Of a stretch of DNA of 58,557 bases, positions 1 through 8,400 are shown piece after piece (position 1 is the stretch's first letter; every line of letters starts with the position of its first letter). The stretch is from positions 1-58,557 of the forward strand of contig CAZLBP010000024.1 in NCBI GenBank assembly GCA_964557855.1, given 5' to 3'. The translations under genes and the position numbers were made by a program. The notes under the pieces were generated by a model. It was not told the DNA's origin and searched no databases. It saw only the letters and a program-made list of their open reading frames with translations. Source of the DNA: JAJRZL01 sp964557855 (lineage in GTDB: Bacteria > Zixibacteria > MSB-5A5 > GN15 > FEB-12).

Positions 1-1
1 C

Positions 2-709
2 GGAGACATGAGAAAAGGCGTCTGCTATATAGGGTTGGTATATAAACGTGACGAAAGGTATTCCAATCCGAAATCAGCATGTTGTGCAGCCCAAATGTTT
101 CTTGACTCCGGCGATGGAATCGTATTTAAGGGCGATGTTGGACCGTGGTATAGTAAGAAGAAGGGTGAATTCCACTTGAATCAAGTAGCGGCAAGAGAAC
201 TGGTCAAAATTGCCGTTGAAACTTATCACGACAAAATAGGCGAATGCCCGCGAGAACTATTCTTACATGGCAAGGTAAGATTTAACGATGAAGAATGGTC
301 CGGTTTCAAGGATGGGGTTGAAACGGAAACAAATCTCGTTGGAGTTAGAATTCGAGACTCATTTGATTTAAAGCTTTATAGTAAGCATGATAGACCCATC
401 ATAAGGGGACATGCCCTGATAATTGATGAACGCACAGCTCATTTGTGGACTAAAGGCTTTACTCCCAGATTACATACATATCCTGGCAGAGAAGTTCCAA
501 AGCCGCTTCTAATTGATGTTTGCAGAGGAGAGGTTGAAATTGAAACGGTTTTGAAGGATATCCTCGCTCTAACTAAATTGAATTATAATGCTTGCCGGTT
601 TGCAGATGGATATCCTGTTACTCTAAAGTTCGCTGAAGCTGTTGGCGAAATTTTGACGGCAGGTCCAATAAGCAAGCTGCCACCCTTACCTTTTAGACAT
701 TATATCTAG
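2..709 (+). CDS. prokaryotic Argonaute, C-terminal PIWI-domain part (5' end outside window)
   Basis: The reading frame is open to the left edge, so this is only the last ~235 residues of a longer protein. It reads like the second half of a PIWI domain: CYIGLVYKR, then GDGIVFKGDVGPWYS, ELFLHG, then LTKLNYNACRFADGYPVTLKF and VGEIL. The protein ends in FRHYI, a hydrophobic C-terminus as in Argonautes, where it sits in the guide 5'-end pocket. In slicing Argonautes an Asp follows the H-R of the third beta-strand motif; here the motif is LHGKV, without that Asp. The PIWI nuclease is therefore probably inactive, as in short and long-B prokaryotic Argonautes, which act with partner effectors (Sir2, TIR, nucleases or membrane proteins) in defence against plasmids and phage. 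Any partner or N-terminal half lies to the left of this window. Nothing downstream looks like an effector. The family call is fairly sure; the clade is open. Confidence 0.8.
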   Translation, partial: GDMRKGVCYIGLVYKRDERYSNPKSACCAAQMFLDSGDGIVFKGDVGPWYSKKKGEFHLNQVAARELVKIAVETYHDKIGECPRELFLHGKVRFNDEEWSGFKDGVETETNLVGVRIRDSFDLKLYSKHDRPIIRGHALIIDERTAHLWTKGFTPRLHTYPGREVPKPLLIDVCRGEVEIETVLKDILALTKLNYNACRFADGYPVTLKFAEAVGEILTAGPISKLPPLPFRHYI

Positions 710-945
710 AAGTAATGCTATTCCGTTTCAATTCTCTATCACCTTGTCATCAGAATACCACCTGGAGTAGAAAACTCAGTGGACGGGTGGCCTACCCTTT
801 GGGAGGGTGTGTACCACGCTAATTGTTGGATTCACACAGGAGCCCATCCGAATCGTGGGGTACCCGTGGCTAGCACCGCAGCGAGATTAGGATCGCGTCG
901 CTGCTGTGCCCACTACACCATATGAAACTACTTTAGTGGGTCCAG
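710..945. other. intergenic region with inverted repeats after the Argonaute gene
   Basis: No ORF of note lies between the Argonaute stop and the 3' end of the convergent minus-strand operon. The stretch is rich in short inverted repeats. GCACCGCAGCGA at 873-884 pairs with TCGCTGCTGTGC at 898-909 (12 bp, one mismatch, 13-nt loop). ACCCT/AGGGT pair around TTGGG near 796-810. GGGTACCC at 859-866 is palindromic. No T-tract follows the main hairpin, so it is not a textbook terminator, although it sits where both converging transcripts should end. A structured RNA or a mobile-element end are alternatives. Confidence 0.45.
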
Positions 946-1800
946 CTACCGCCAATAAACATCCACCGAACCCAGACCGACCTCGATTTCGAGCACAAGC
1001 CGGACCTTAGCATCTTCAAAACCCGGTGACTCAAAAACACCCTCTTCGATCTCCTCCACATTCTCTCTGTGAAAGTCGACCGACGACAACCAGTTGTCAT
1101 CCTTGGTCTCTATTCGAACGGGTAGGTCCTTCGGTATCGTGATGTCCATCGACCCCAATCCCACCTCGAACCGAGCCCGGGATTCACCCGTATATTCACC
1201 TTGCAGATCCAGCTCGAATGAGCCGACGCCACCCGAAAAATCGAGGTACTCGAAATTGGCATTGCCGAGATTGGCGATCTCCAACGAGGATGCGCCCGCT
1301 TCGATTTCAATCTCCTCCAGGCGCACCGGGTTCGGCTCGGAGAAATCTATGAACGCCGAGGCAGCGCCGACGTCGAGATAGAAGTGTTTTAGTTGCAGTC
1401 CCCCCAGATCCATGTCCGCCTCGCAGGCGCCGATATCCAGCTCGAGGTCCAGCGGGTATTTCCGGGACAGAGTAACGTCCCAGAGATTGTCGTCGGTGTC
1501 GATGCCGTTCTTTCGCTTGTTGATGCTTTCCATCAGAAGATGTCCGGTTCCGTCTTTGACTTCATATTCGATGTCATAATCGCAATGTCTGGGATTGTAA
1601 TCAATATCCGCCTTAGCCGCCTCGTCCATATCCTCCGCTACCAGATTGATTTCCCCGGCGCCGAAATCGAGACTGACATCCAGCCGGGACGCTCCTTGCA
1701 CTTCTATCCGTTCCGTTCGGTGTTCCATGTCCGCTGCCCACACCAGTGTCGCCATTCCTAAAACGGACAACAGGATCAAAGCTCTACTTCTTGCACACAT
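946..1800 (-). CDS. secreted toast-rack / LiaF-like beta-strand repeat protein
   Basis: The 284-residue protein starts with a Sec signal peptide (MCARSRALILLSVLGMATLVWA, mature end near AAD). The rest is a series of short beta-strands with recurring turns such as VSLDFGAGEINL, LDIGACEADMDL, ASSLEIANLG and, at the C-terminus, EIEVGLGSVDVYWR. This pattern is typical of the toast-rack/LiaF C-terminal beta-helix-like fold found in cell-envelope stress proteins. It has no transmembrane anchor apart from the signal, so it is predicted to be periplasmic or surface-associated. It is the last gene of a minus-strand run: ECF sigma factor, DUF4097-like protein, membrane protein, this gene. A role in envelope homeostasis is inferred from the fold and the operon; no ligand is known. 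Confidence 0.65.
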   Translation of the reverse strand: MCARSRALILLSVLGMATLVWAADMEHRTERIEVQGASRLDVSLDFGAGEINLVAEDMDEAAKADIDYNPRHCDYDIEYEVKDGTGHLLMESINKRKNGIDTDDNLWDVTLSRKYPLDLELDIGACEADMDLGGLQLKHFYLDVGAASAFIDFSEPNPVRLEEIEIEAGASSLEIANLGNANFEYLDFSGGVGSFELDLQGEYTGESRARFEVGLGSMDITIPKDLPVRIETKDDNWLSSVDFHRENVEEIEEGVFESPGFEDAKVRLVLEIEVGLGSVDVYWR

Positions 1801-1873
1801 GCTAATCGTCCTCCAACGAGTGGTTTCATTCGAATCTCTAAACGTATTTGTACGAGAATGTCCGGGAATTGTT

Positions 1874-3145
1874 TTACCGGTCCGGATCGGAAGGTATGTC
1901 GGGAGGGGATTCGGGAGAAGATTTGCTTAACGGCGGCGGTGCCGGGGCGGGGGCCGGACCGGGCAGATCGCCTTCCAATACCTGCTTGCGCTCTTTCCAG
2001 CTCACGTAGTCGCGAAATCCGAACCGGGTCAGCGCGGCCGCGCCGACACCGCTGCACACCGGAAACGAAGTGACAATAATGGAAACTACCAGGAAGAATA
2101 TGCCGAAGCCCTGAGCAACCTCGCTGGGCTGGCCCAACAGGATGGCGACGATGATCCACAGGAGCATGAGGAGGAAAACCCCCAGAAAAGACTGGACCAG
2201 CATGTTCCTGGTCGCGCCGATATACCGCGCCGACACCCAGTTGCCCAATCGGACTCCGAAGGCGACTATGCCCAGTACAATAGCGGCCAAATAAATGAAC
2301 GGTATGAAGGGGATGACGATGATACCTATCAAAGTGATCGTGACCAAAGTTATCAGCACGGGCATCAGGAGGATTAAGAGAAAACCCAGTGCGTAAGTTT
2401 TGACTCTGTGTTGTATGATGCAGGCATTGAGACAACCCAATTGGGTCGGCATCAGGCTGACAACGAGGAAACTGCAGACGAGGAAAACCACGGTGAAGAC
2501 CAAGACAATAACCAATCCATCGGTGGAGAACCGGGCCGTCAGGTTCCTGAATTCCAACGGTGCGCCGGTCTCGTCGACATGTCCGAGTACGACACCTTCA
2601 TTGAGCACTTCAGGAGCCTCGACGTCACCGTCGATCTGGCCGGACTCTTTGATAATGACCACACCGTTTATCGATCTGACATCACCCTGAACCCAGCCTC
2701 GAATCAATACGCGGTCAAGAGCCACGATGTCTCCGGCCACGTACTCATCGGACTTCACCCGGACCGATTTCTCGATCTCTTTGATCTTGAGCTCTTCGGT
2801 GCAGCGAACTTCAACCGGCAACTCGTCGGTTCCGACCGGCCGCTCGATATTCGGACCGTCTTCTCTGGACGGAGGACCTTCGACAAACATATCGAGCTCC
2901 AGATCGTAGTGCCACTCTCTGCCGCCCGTATCGATGGCCAGAATGTAATCGGGGGTGAGCACGATTTCATTGAGAACGAAATCCGAATAGGGGGTCACGG
3001 TACTCATACCGGGTGCCGGCGGCGCGGGCGTTGTATCCGGCTGGGGAACGACTTCTGTTTCGTCGGCACCGAGAGGGACAGCTAAGCCTACACTCCACCC
3101 CAACAAAAGAAAAAGAAGGAACGCTATTTTGCGTTTACCGGTCAT
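1874..3145 (-). CDS. membrane protein with N-terminal bactofilin-like repeats and four or more C-terminal TM helices
   Basis: 423 residues. A signal peptide (MTGKRKIAFLLFLLLGWSVGL) is followed by a Pro-rich linker, then a short right-handed beta-repeat section around residues 110-190. That section reads RVKSDEYVAGDIVALD, VLIRGWVQGDVRSINGVVII and GQIDGDVEAPEVL, like polymer-forming/bactofilin modules. About four hydrophobic helices follow between residues ~210 and ~370. The C-terminal tail is Pro/Ser-rich and disordered (PAPAPAPPP). This layout (secreted beta-repeat plus polytopic membrane part) recurs in FCB and Zixibacteria genomes as proteins of unknown function. It lies 37 bp downstream of the DUF4097-like gene and 73 bp before the toast-rack gene, in one apparent operon with an ECF sigma factor. 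An envelope-structural or sensing role is inference. Confidence 0.6.
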   Translation of the reverse strand: MTGKRKIAFLLFLLLGWSVGLAVPLGADETEVVPQPDTTPAPPAPGMSTVTPYSDFVLNEIVLTPDYILAIDTGGREWHYDLELDMFVEGPPSREDGPNIERPVGTDELPVEVRCTEELKIKEIEKSVRVKSDEYVAGDIVALDRVLIRGWVQGDVRSINGVVIIKESGQIDGDVEAPEVLNEGVVLGHVDETGAPLEFRNLTARFSTDGLVIVLVFTVVFLVCSFLVVSLMPTQLGCLNACIIQHRVKTYALGFLLILLMPVLITLVTITLIGIIVIPFIPFIYLAAIVLGIVAFGVRLGNWVSARYIGATRNMLVQSFLGVFLLMLLWIIVAILLGQPSEVAQGFGIFFLVVSIIVTSFPVCSGVGAAALTRFGFRDYVSWKERKQVLEGDLPGPAPAPAPPPLSKSSPESPPDIPSDPDR

Positions 3146-3182
3146 CGCTCGACTTACGTCCTATGTAAGCACGATTGTCAAA

Positions 3183-4094
3183 TTAAAACTGAGCTATTCG
3201 TACGTCACCGGTCGATGACGTGATCTTTATTCGCGGGCCGCCCGCGCCGAATTCACCTTTGAGCGTATGCCGTGTCATGGATTCGATCGCAATGGGCACG
3301 TCGGTGCTGATCTGGCCTGAGGCGGTCTCGATGTGGAGCTTTCCCGAAGAGAGTTCCGGTACGGAGAAGGTGACGCTGCCGCTGGACGTGTTGACGAAGA
3401 AATCGCGAGAGGTATTGAGTTCGGTCTGAACATGAACGTCCGAAGTCAGAGTGGTTATATCCAGAGCACCTCGCACCTGGTTGACCGTGATTTCGCCGTT
3501 CGAAGATTTGATACGGATATCCCCGTCGACCCATTGGAAATCGATTTTACCGTACGGTTGCTTTACTGTTATCGGGCCGACCAGGAATTCGCCGACCGTG
3601 TTGCCGGTTTCGTTGTTGATATCGAGTCGGCCTTCGACCGAGGAGACGGCGATATCGGTTGCCACGCCACTGATAGAGACATCCGTTGTCATGGGGACTA
3701 CGATGCGGTACTCAACATCCCCATAGGTATCCGCCCCCGAGCCTAACAGGTTGTGCCAGAAAGAATTGCCACCCCCAACCAAAGGCAGGTAATTGGTGCT
3801 GACCGAAATAGAGTTACCCGACTGGTCTACTTTGATCTCGATGTGATCGAATATCATCAACGCTTCTTCTTCGCTGGCGGCCCTGATGTACTTGGTGGCT
3901 TCGATTATTAACCGATTCTCCTCACCGCCGATAATTGACACCCTGCCCCGCACGTTGTTGATTTCGAGTTTGGCTGAGCCGTCGACCTCAACAATTCTCT
4001 GGTACTCGTACGAGAATTCTTCCGCGACAATCGATGTTGCGGCCATCAGGAGCAGAATCGATACTGTCTGAGCCAGTTTTGAAACACAGGACAT
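3183..4094 (-). CDS. secreted DUF4097-family beta-strand repeat protein
   Basis: I start this at the ATG at 4094, which has GGAAAGAG upstream and opens directly into a signal peptide (MSCVSKLAQTVSILLLMAA). A TTG 21 bases further up is also in frame. The mature ~280 residues hold repeated short beta-strands with the DUF4097 flavour: AKLEINNVRGRVSIIGGE, GRLDINNETGNTV, GKIDFQWVDGDIRIKSSNGEI and SSTGDVRIAQF. DUF4097 proteins are extracytoplasmic beta-solenoid-like proteins, often encoded beside ECF sigma factors or anti-sigma factors and suspected of sensing or patching envelope damage. This gene follows the sigma factor by about 35 bases and heads a run of three envelope proteins with similar beta-repeat character. 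Exact function is unknown. Confidence 0.7.
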   Translation of the reverse strand: MSCVSKLAQTVSILLLMAATSIVAEEFSYEYQRIVEVDGSAKLEINNVRGRVSIIGGEENRLIIEATKYIRAASEEEALMIFDHIEIKVDQSGNSISVSTNYLPLVGGGNSFWHNLLGSGADTYGDVEYRIVVPMTTDVSISGVATDIAVSSVEGRLDINNETGNTVGEFLVGPITVKQPYGKIDFQWVDGDIRIKSSNGEITVNQVRGALDITTLTSDVHVQTELNTSRDFFVNTSSGSVTFSVPELSSGKLHIETASGQISTDVPIAIESMTRHTLKGEFGAGGPRIKITSSTGDVRIAQF

Positions 4095-4128
4095 ATGTCT
4101 CTCTTTCCGTTTCAAACCGGAGCCGGAT

Positions 4129-4692
4129 CTACAGGCCTCGCAGCTTTTTCTTGAGTAGCTCTCGCGCCCGAAAAATCCGTGCCTTTACGGTCCCAAGCGG
4201 TATACCCAGTAAATCGGCTATTTCTTCATAGGATTTATCGTCTTTGTGCCGGTAGACTATGACTTCTCGATACTTGGTCGGCAGAGATTCAATCGCCTCC
4301 TCTATGTTGTACCGTTGTTCCTTGCGCATTAGGTCTTTTTCGGGGTGATACGAGTAATCCGGAACTTCCATTTCTCGCGTCGTGGAATCGTCCAAATGAC
4401 GGTCCAGGGAGAGAGCTTGAATTCGTTTCTTGCGCAAAAAGTCAATAGAACAGTTGGCGGCTATCTTATAAAGCCAGGTTGAGAAGCGGTATTCCGAGCG
4501 ATAAGTTGACAACGACGAGAATGCCTTCATGAACGTCTCCTGCACCAGATCATTGGCGGTTTCCTGGTCCCGCACGATCTTATAGACGATATGGAAGATG
4601 TTGGCTCGATGCCGTTCGGTGAGATGTCGATATGCTTGTTGATCACCGGCCAGAGCCTTCTCTATTATGATGGTGTCGTTATCTTCTACCAA
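4129..4692 (-). CDS. ECF (RpoE-type) RNA polymerase sigma factor
   Basis: 187 residues. Region 2 is clear (ANDLVQETFMKAFSSL, then STWLYKIAANCSIDFLRKK), followed by a short linker and a region 4 helix-turn-helix (LPTKYREVIVYRHKDDKS, YEEIADLLGIPLGTVKARI). The likely start is TTG with AGTGAAG just upstream; no in-frame ATG is nearby. It heads a minus-strand operon of three extracytoplasmic beta-repeat/membrane proteins, so it probably drives an envelope-related regulon that includes its own operon. No zinc-finger (HxxxCxxC) anti-sigma protein is encoded next to it, unlike the second sigma factor at 45083. The membrane protein or the DUF4097-like protein may take part in its control, but that is a guess. 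Confidence 0.9.
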   Translation of the reverse strand: MVEDNDTIIIEKALAGDQQAYRHLTERHRANIFHIVYKIVRDQETANDLVQETFMKAFSSLSTYRSEYRFSTWLYKIAANCSIDFLRKKRIQALSLDRHLDDSTTREMEVPDYSYHPEKDLMRKEQRYNIEEAIESLPTKYREVIVYRHKDDKSYEEIADLLGIPLGTVKARIFRARELLKKKLRGL

Positions 4693-4827
4693 GGCTTCAC
4701 TATAGCAATACGATTAACAACTTCAGTGGTTTCAATGACATCCTGGAGAATATAAACCGGAAGACCCCGCTCACAAGCAAAATCTGGTAAGTAGTGGCTT
4801 CTGCGTATCTTCTCTGGCCAGAGCAGG

Positions 4828-5304
4828 TTAACTGTTAATGAAGCCTTGCTTATAGCTCTGCTTGGGGTCATCGCTCCTCAGGTCGATACCGTATTCCAGG
4901 TAGGCCTTGAGATTGGCGAGGAAAAAGGTCCAGCCCTCCCGACAGCCCATGTGCATACTGACTTTGGCCTTGGGGGTCGTTTTCATGTTGTACTGGTGCA
5001 GTTCACAGATAGAACCAGACTTCGACTTCTTGACGCTTACCGTGACTTGCTCATTGTTACTGCCGAAAGGAAACACGAATCTTCGGTTCTTGTGTATTTC
5101 AATCACTTTGGCTTCCAGCTTGTCGCCGGCCAACCATTCAAAATAGACGCGGCCGTTCTGACGTGGCTCGATGACTGCCTTCTCTGTGAACCAATTGATG
5201 ATTATGCTGTCATCGGTCCATGCCCGAAAGACGTCCTGCGGCGAAGCATCAATCCAGACTCTCAATGTAAACTGTGTCCAGTCGAACGGTTTCTCTTGTG
5301 TCAT
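4828..5304 (-). CDS. SRPBCC / AHSA1-type START-like protein
   Basis: 158 residues with the AHSA1 (activator of Hsp90 ATPase homologue) pattern. An N-terminal strand is followed by ASPQDVFRAWTDDSIIINWF. The middle has GRVYFEWLAGDKLEAKVIEI and RRFVFPFG. The C-terminal helix has GCREGWTFFLANLKAYLEYG, the usual W-xx-FL-xNL-xx-YLE ending of the family. These are soluble single-domain proteins with a hydrophobic cavity; most bacterial members have no known ligand. It is transcribed from the minus strand between the TSP3 protein gene and the sigma-factor operon. No operon partner is evident, and its 3' end is 135 bases from the sigma factor start. Family assignment is strong, function open. Confidence 0.85.
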   Translation of the reverse strand: MTQEKPFDWTQFTLRVWIDASPQDVFRAWTDDSIIINWFTEKAVIEPRQNGRVYFEWLAGDKLEAKVIEIHKNRRFVFPFGSNNEQVTVSVKKSKSGSICELHQYNMKTTPKAKVSMHMGCREGWTFFLANLKAYLEYGIDLRSDDPKQSYKQGFINS

Positions 5305-5428
5305 GTGTGCTCCTTTGGTCGTCGCTTGCTGTTAATGAAGAAAATGGAAAGAACTAATACCTGTTTTGTCAATCGCTGTCTGTCATGGTGTGGACCGTTA
5401 ATCAGCAACGGTCCGGCGACCAACAAGA

Positions 5429-5456
5429 AACCGCCCTTGCAGAAGCAAGGGCGGTT
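5429..5456 (-). terminator. hairpin terminator of the TSP3 repeat protein gene
   Basis: AACCGCCCTTGC (5429-5440) and GCAAGGGCGGTT (5445-5456) form a perfect 12-bp stem with an AGAA loop. Read on the minus strand it lies about 25 bases after the TSP3 gene stop and is followed by a T-rich run (TTTCTTGTTG), consistent with a rho-independent terminator. Confidence 0.75.
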
Positions 5457-5479
5457 GAGATATCAGTCAATCGAAGAAG

Positions 5480-8400
5480 TTACCAGGGGCAGGGGGCGGG
5501 TTCCGGGCCCGCCTGGAAGAGGTAAGATACAAGATAGACGATATCAGCGACGTCTATCGGAATCCCGCCGTTGCTGGCGTCCACGTCACCCTCTTCGAGG
5601 CAAGGCGGCTCCGGACCGTTCCGGAACAGATAATCAACCAGATAGGCTACATCGAGCACGTTGATTTTCTCCTCGGGATCACCGTTGGTGTTGCCGCGAA
5701 TGCCTTCACAGCAGCCGTCACAGGCGTCACCGAGACCGTCGCCGTCCGTGTCCTCCTGACCCGGATTGAAGACATCGATACAGTTATCGCAGGAATCTCC
5801 TACACCATCAACGTCAACATCTTCCTGCAGCGGGTTCAGGCTGTCGGGACAGTTGTCACAGACATCACCAACGTCGTCGCTGTCAACGTCACTCTGATCT
5901 TCATTGGGATCGAGCGGACAGTTGTCACAGGCGTCGCCGTGGCTGTCGGCGTCAGAATTGGTCTGGTCCGTATTGAAGTCATCCGGGCAATTGTCACAAA
6001 CGTCACCGACATCGTCGGAGTCAACGTCATCCTGATTCGGGTTCGGTGTGGTCGGACAGTTGTCCACGTCACCGCATACGCCGTCCTCGTCGATGTCGTT
6101 GTCCGGGTCGTTCGGGCAGGCGTCACAAGCATCGCCTAAGCCGTCGCTATCGGAATCCAACTGATCGGTATTGGCCGAGTCAGGACAGTTGTCACACACG
6201 TCGCCGATGATGTCGCCATCGATATCCGACTGATCTTCGTTGGCGTCATCGGGGCAGTTGTCGCAGACGTCGCCATGACTATCAGTATCGGAATTGGCTT
6301 GATCGGTATTGGGATCGGCCGGGCAGTTGTCACAGGCGTCACCGACTTCATCCACGTCACCGTCCGCCTGGTCTTCGTTGTCGACCGTGGGACAATTATC
6401 GCAGACGTCACCGTGGCTGTCGGTATCGGAGTTAGCCTGATCGGTATTGGGGTCAGCCGGACAGTTATCACAGAGATCACCGACCGTATCGCTATCGAAG
6501 TCAGCCTGGTCTTCATTGTCAACGGTCGGACAATTATCGCAGGCATCGCCGTGACTATCGGCATCGGAATTCAGCTGGTTCTCGTTGTCGGTGGTCGGAC
6601 AGTTGTCGCAGACATCACCGTGACTGTCATTATCGGCATTGGCCTGGTCGGTGTTGGGATCCAACTGGCAGTTGTCACAGACGTCACCGACCGTATCCGT
6701 GTCAACGTCGGATTGGTCTTCATTGTCGATGAACTGACAGTTGTCGCAAACATCACCATGGCTGTCGGTATCGGCATTGGCCTGATCGGTATTGGGATCA
6801 ACCGGGCAGTTGTCACAAACATCACCGACATTATCCGTATCGCTGTCAGCCTGATCTTCGTTATCGACAGTCGGACAATTATCACAGACGTCACCGTGGC
6901 TATCGAGATCGGAGTTAGCCTGATCTGTGTTCGGGTCGACCGGACAGTTGTCACAGACGTCACCGACATTATCCGTGTCAACGTCGGCCTGATCTTCGTT
7001 GTCCGTAACTGGACAATTGTCACAGACGTCACCGTGACTATCGGCGTCGGAGTTCTGCTGGTTTTCGTTATCGACGGTCGGGCAATTGTCGCAGACGTCG
7101 CCGTGACTGTCGGTATCGGCGTTGGCCTGATCGGTATTCGGGTCGGTCGGACAGTTGTCACAAACGTCACCGACATCGTCCGTATCACCGTCAGCCTGAT
7201 CTTCGTTGTCCACAGTCGGACAGTTGTCACAGGCATCACCAAAGCTGTCAGCATCGGTGTTCGTCTGATCCGTATTGGCGACGTTCAGGCAGTTATCACA
7301 GGAATCACCGACGTCATCGAGGTCAGCATCTTCCTGATTCGGATTCGGGGTGGCCGGGCAGTTGTCTACGTCGCCGCAGATACCATCGGCGTCGGCGTCG
7401 TTGTCCGGGTCATTCGGACAGGCGTCGCAGGCATCGCCTAAACCGTCACTGTCAGAATCCAACTGATCGGTGTTGGCAGAGTCAGGACAGTTGTCACAGA
7501 CGTCACCAACCGTATCACCGTCGACATCCGACTGGTCCTCATTGTCGACCGCAGGACAGTTGTCACAGGCATCGCCATGACTATCATTGTCGGAGTTGGT
7601 TTGGGCGGTGTTCGGGTCGGTCGGGCAGTTGTCGCAGACATCGCCAACCGTGTCCGAATCGCCGTCAGCCTGATTCTCGTTATCAACCGTCGGGCAGTTG
7701 TCACAAACGTCGCCGTGACTGTCAAGATCCGAATTCGTCTGGTTGGTATTGGGATCGTTGGGACAGTTGTCGCAGACATCACCGACGTTGTCGCTGTCGA
7801 CGTCCGATTGGTTGGTGTTGGGATCAAACTCGCAGTTGTCGCAAACGTCCCCGACTGTATCGAAATCAAAATCGGCTTGATCTTCGTTCGTAATAGTGGG
7901 GCAGTTGTCGCAGACATCACCGTGACTATCTGCATCCGAATTGGCCTGATTGGTGTTAGGATCAGTCGGGCAGTTGTCACAAACGTCACCCACTGTATCG
8001 GCGTCACCATCTGCCTGGTTTTCGTTATTATCTACCGGGCAGTTGTCGCACACATCACCGTGGCTGTCACCGTCGGAGTTGGTCTGCGAGGGATTCGGCT
8101 CGGTCGGACAGTTGTCGCAGACGTCGCCGAAAGTGTCGCTGTCGCTGTCGGCTTGATTCTCATTGGTTACCGTCGGACAGTTATCACAGGCATCTCCGTG
8201 GCTGTCACCATCGGAGTTGGCCTGCGCCGGATTCGCGATTCCGGGACAGTTGTCACACGAATCGCCCAAACCGTCGAAATCGCTATCCTCCTGAAGGGGG
8301 TTAAACGCATTCGGACAGTTGTCACAGACATCACCGATGAAATCAAGGTCCGTATCTTCCTGAAGTGGGTTGGGATCATTCGGACAGTTATCACACGGGT

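Noticed and set aside
4686..4871. Minus-strand 61-codon open frame between the SRPBCC and sigma genes, with a protein-like stretch (RSHYLPDFACERGLPVYILQ)
   Set aside because: No start site or family match, overlaps the SRPBCC gene end; could be a gene remnant, but I cannot support it.
5700..8400. Regular DNA repeats of ~70 and ~140 bp that resemble a CRISPR or satellite array
   Set aside because: The repeats are in frame in a single long coding sequence with protein-level conservation (CDNCP motifs), and there are no unique spacers.
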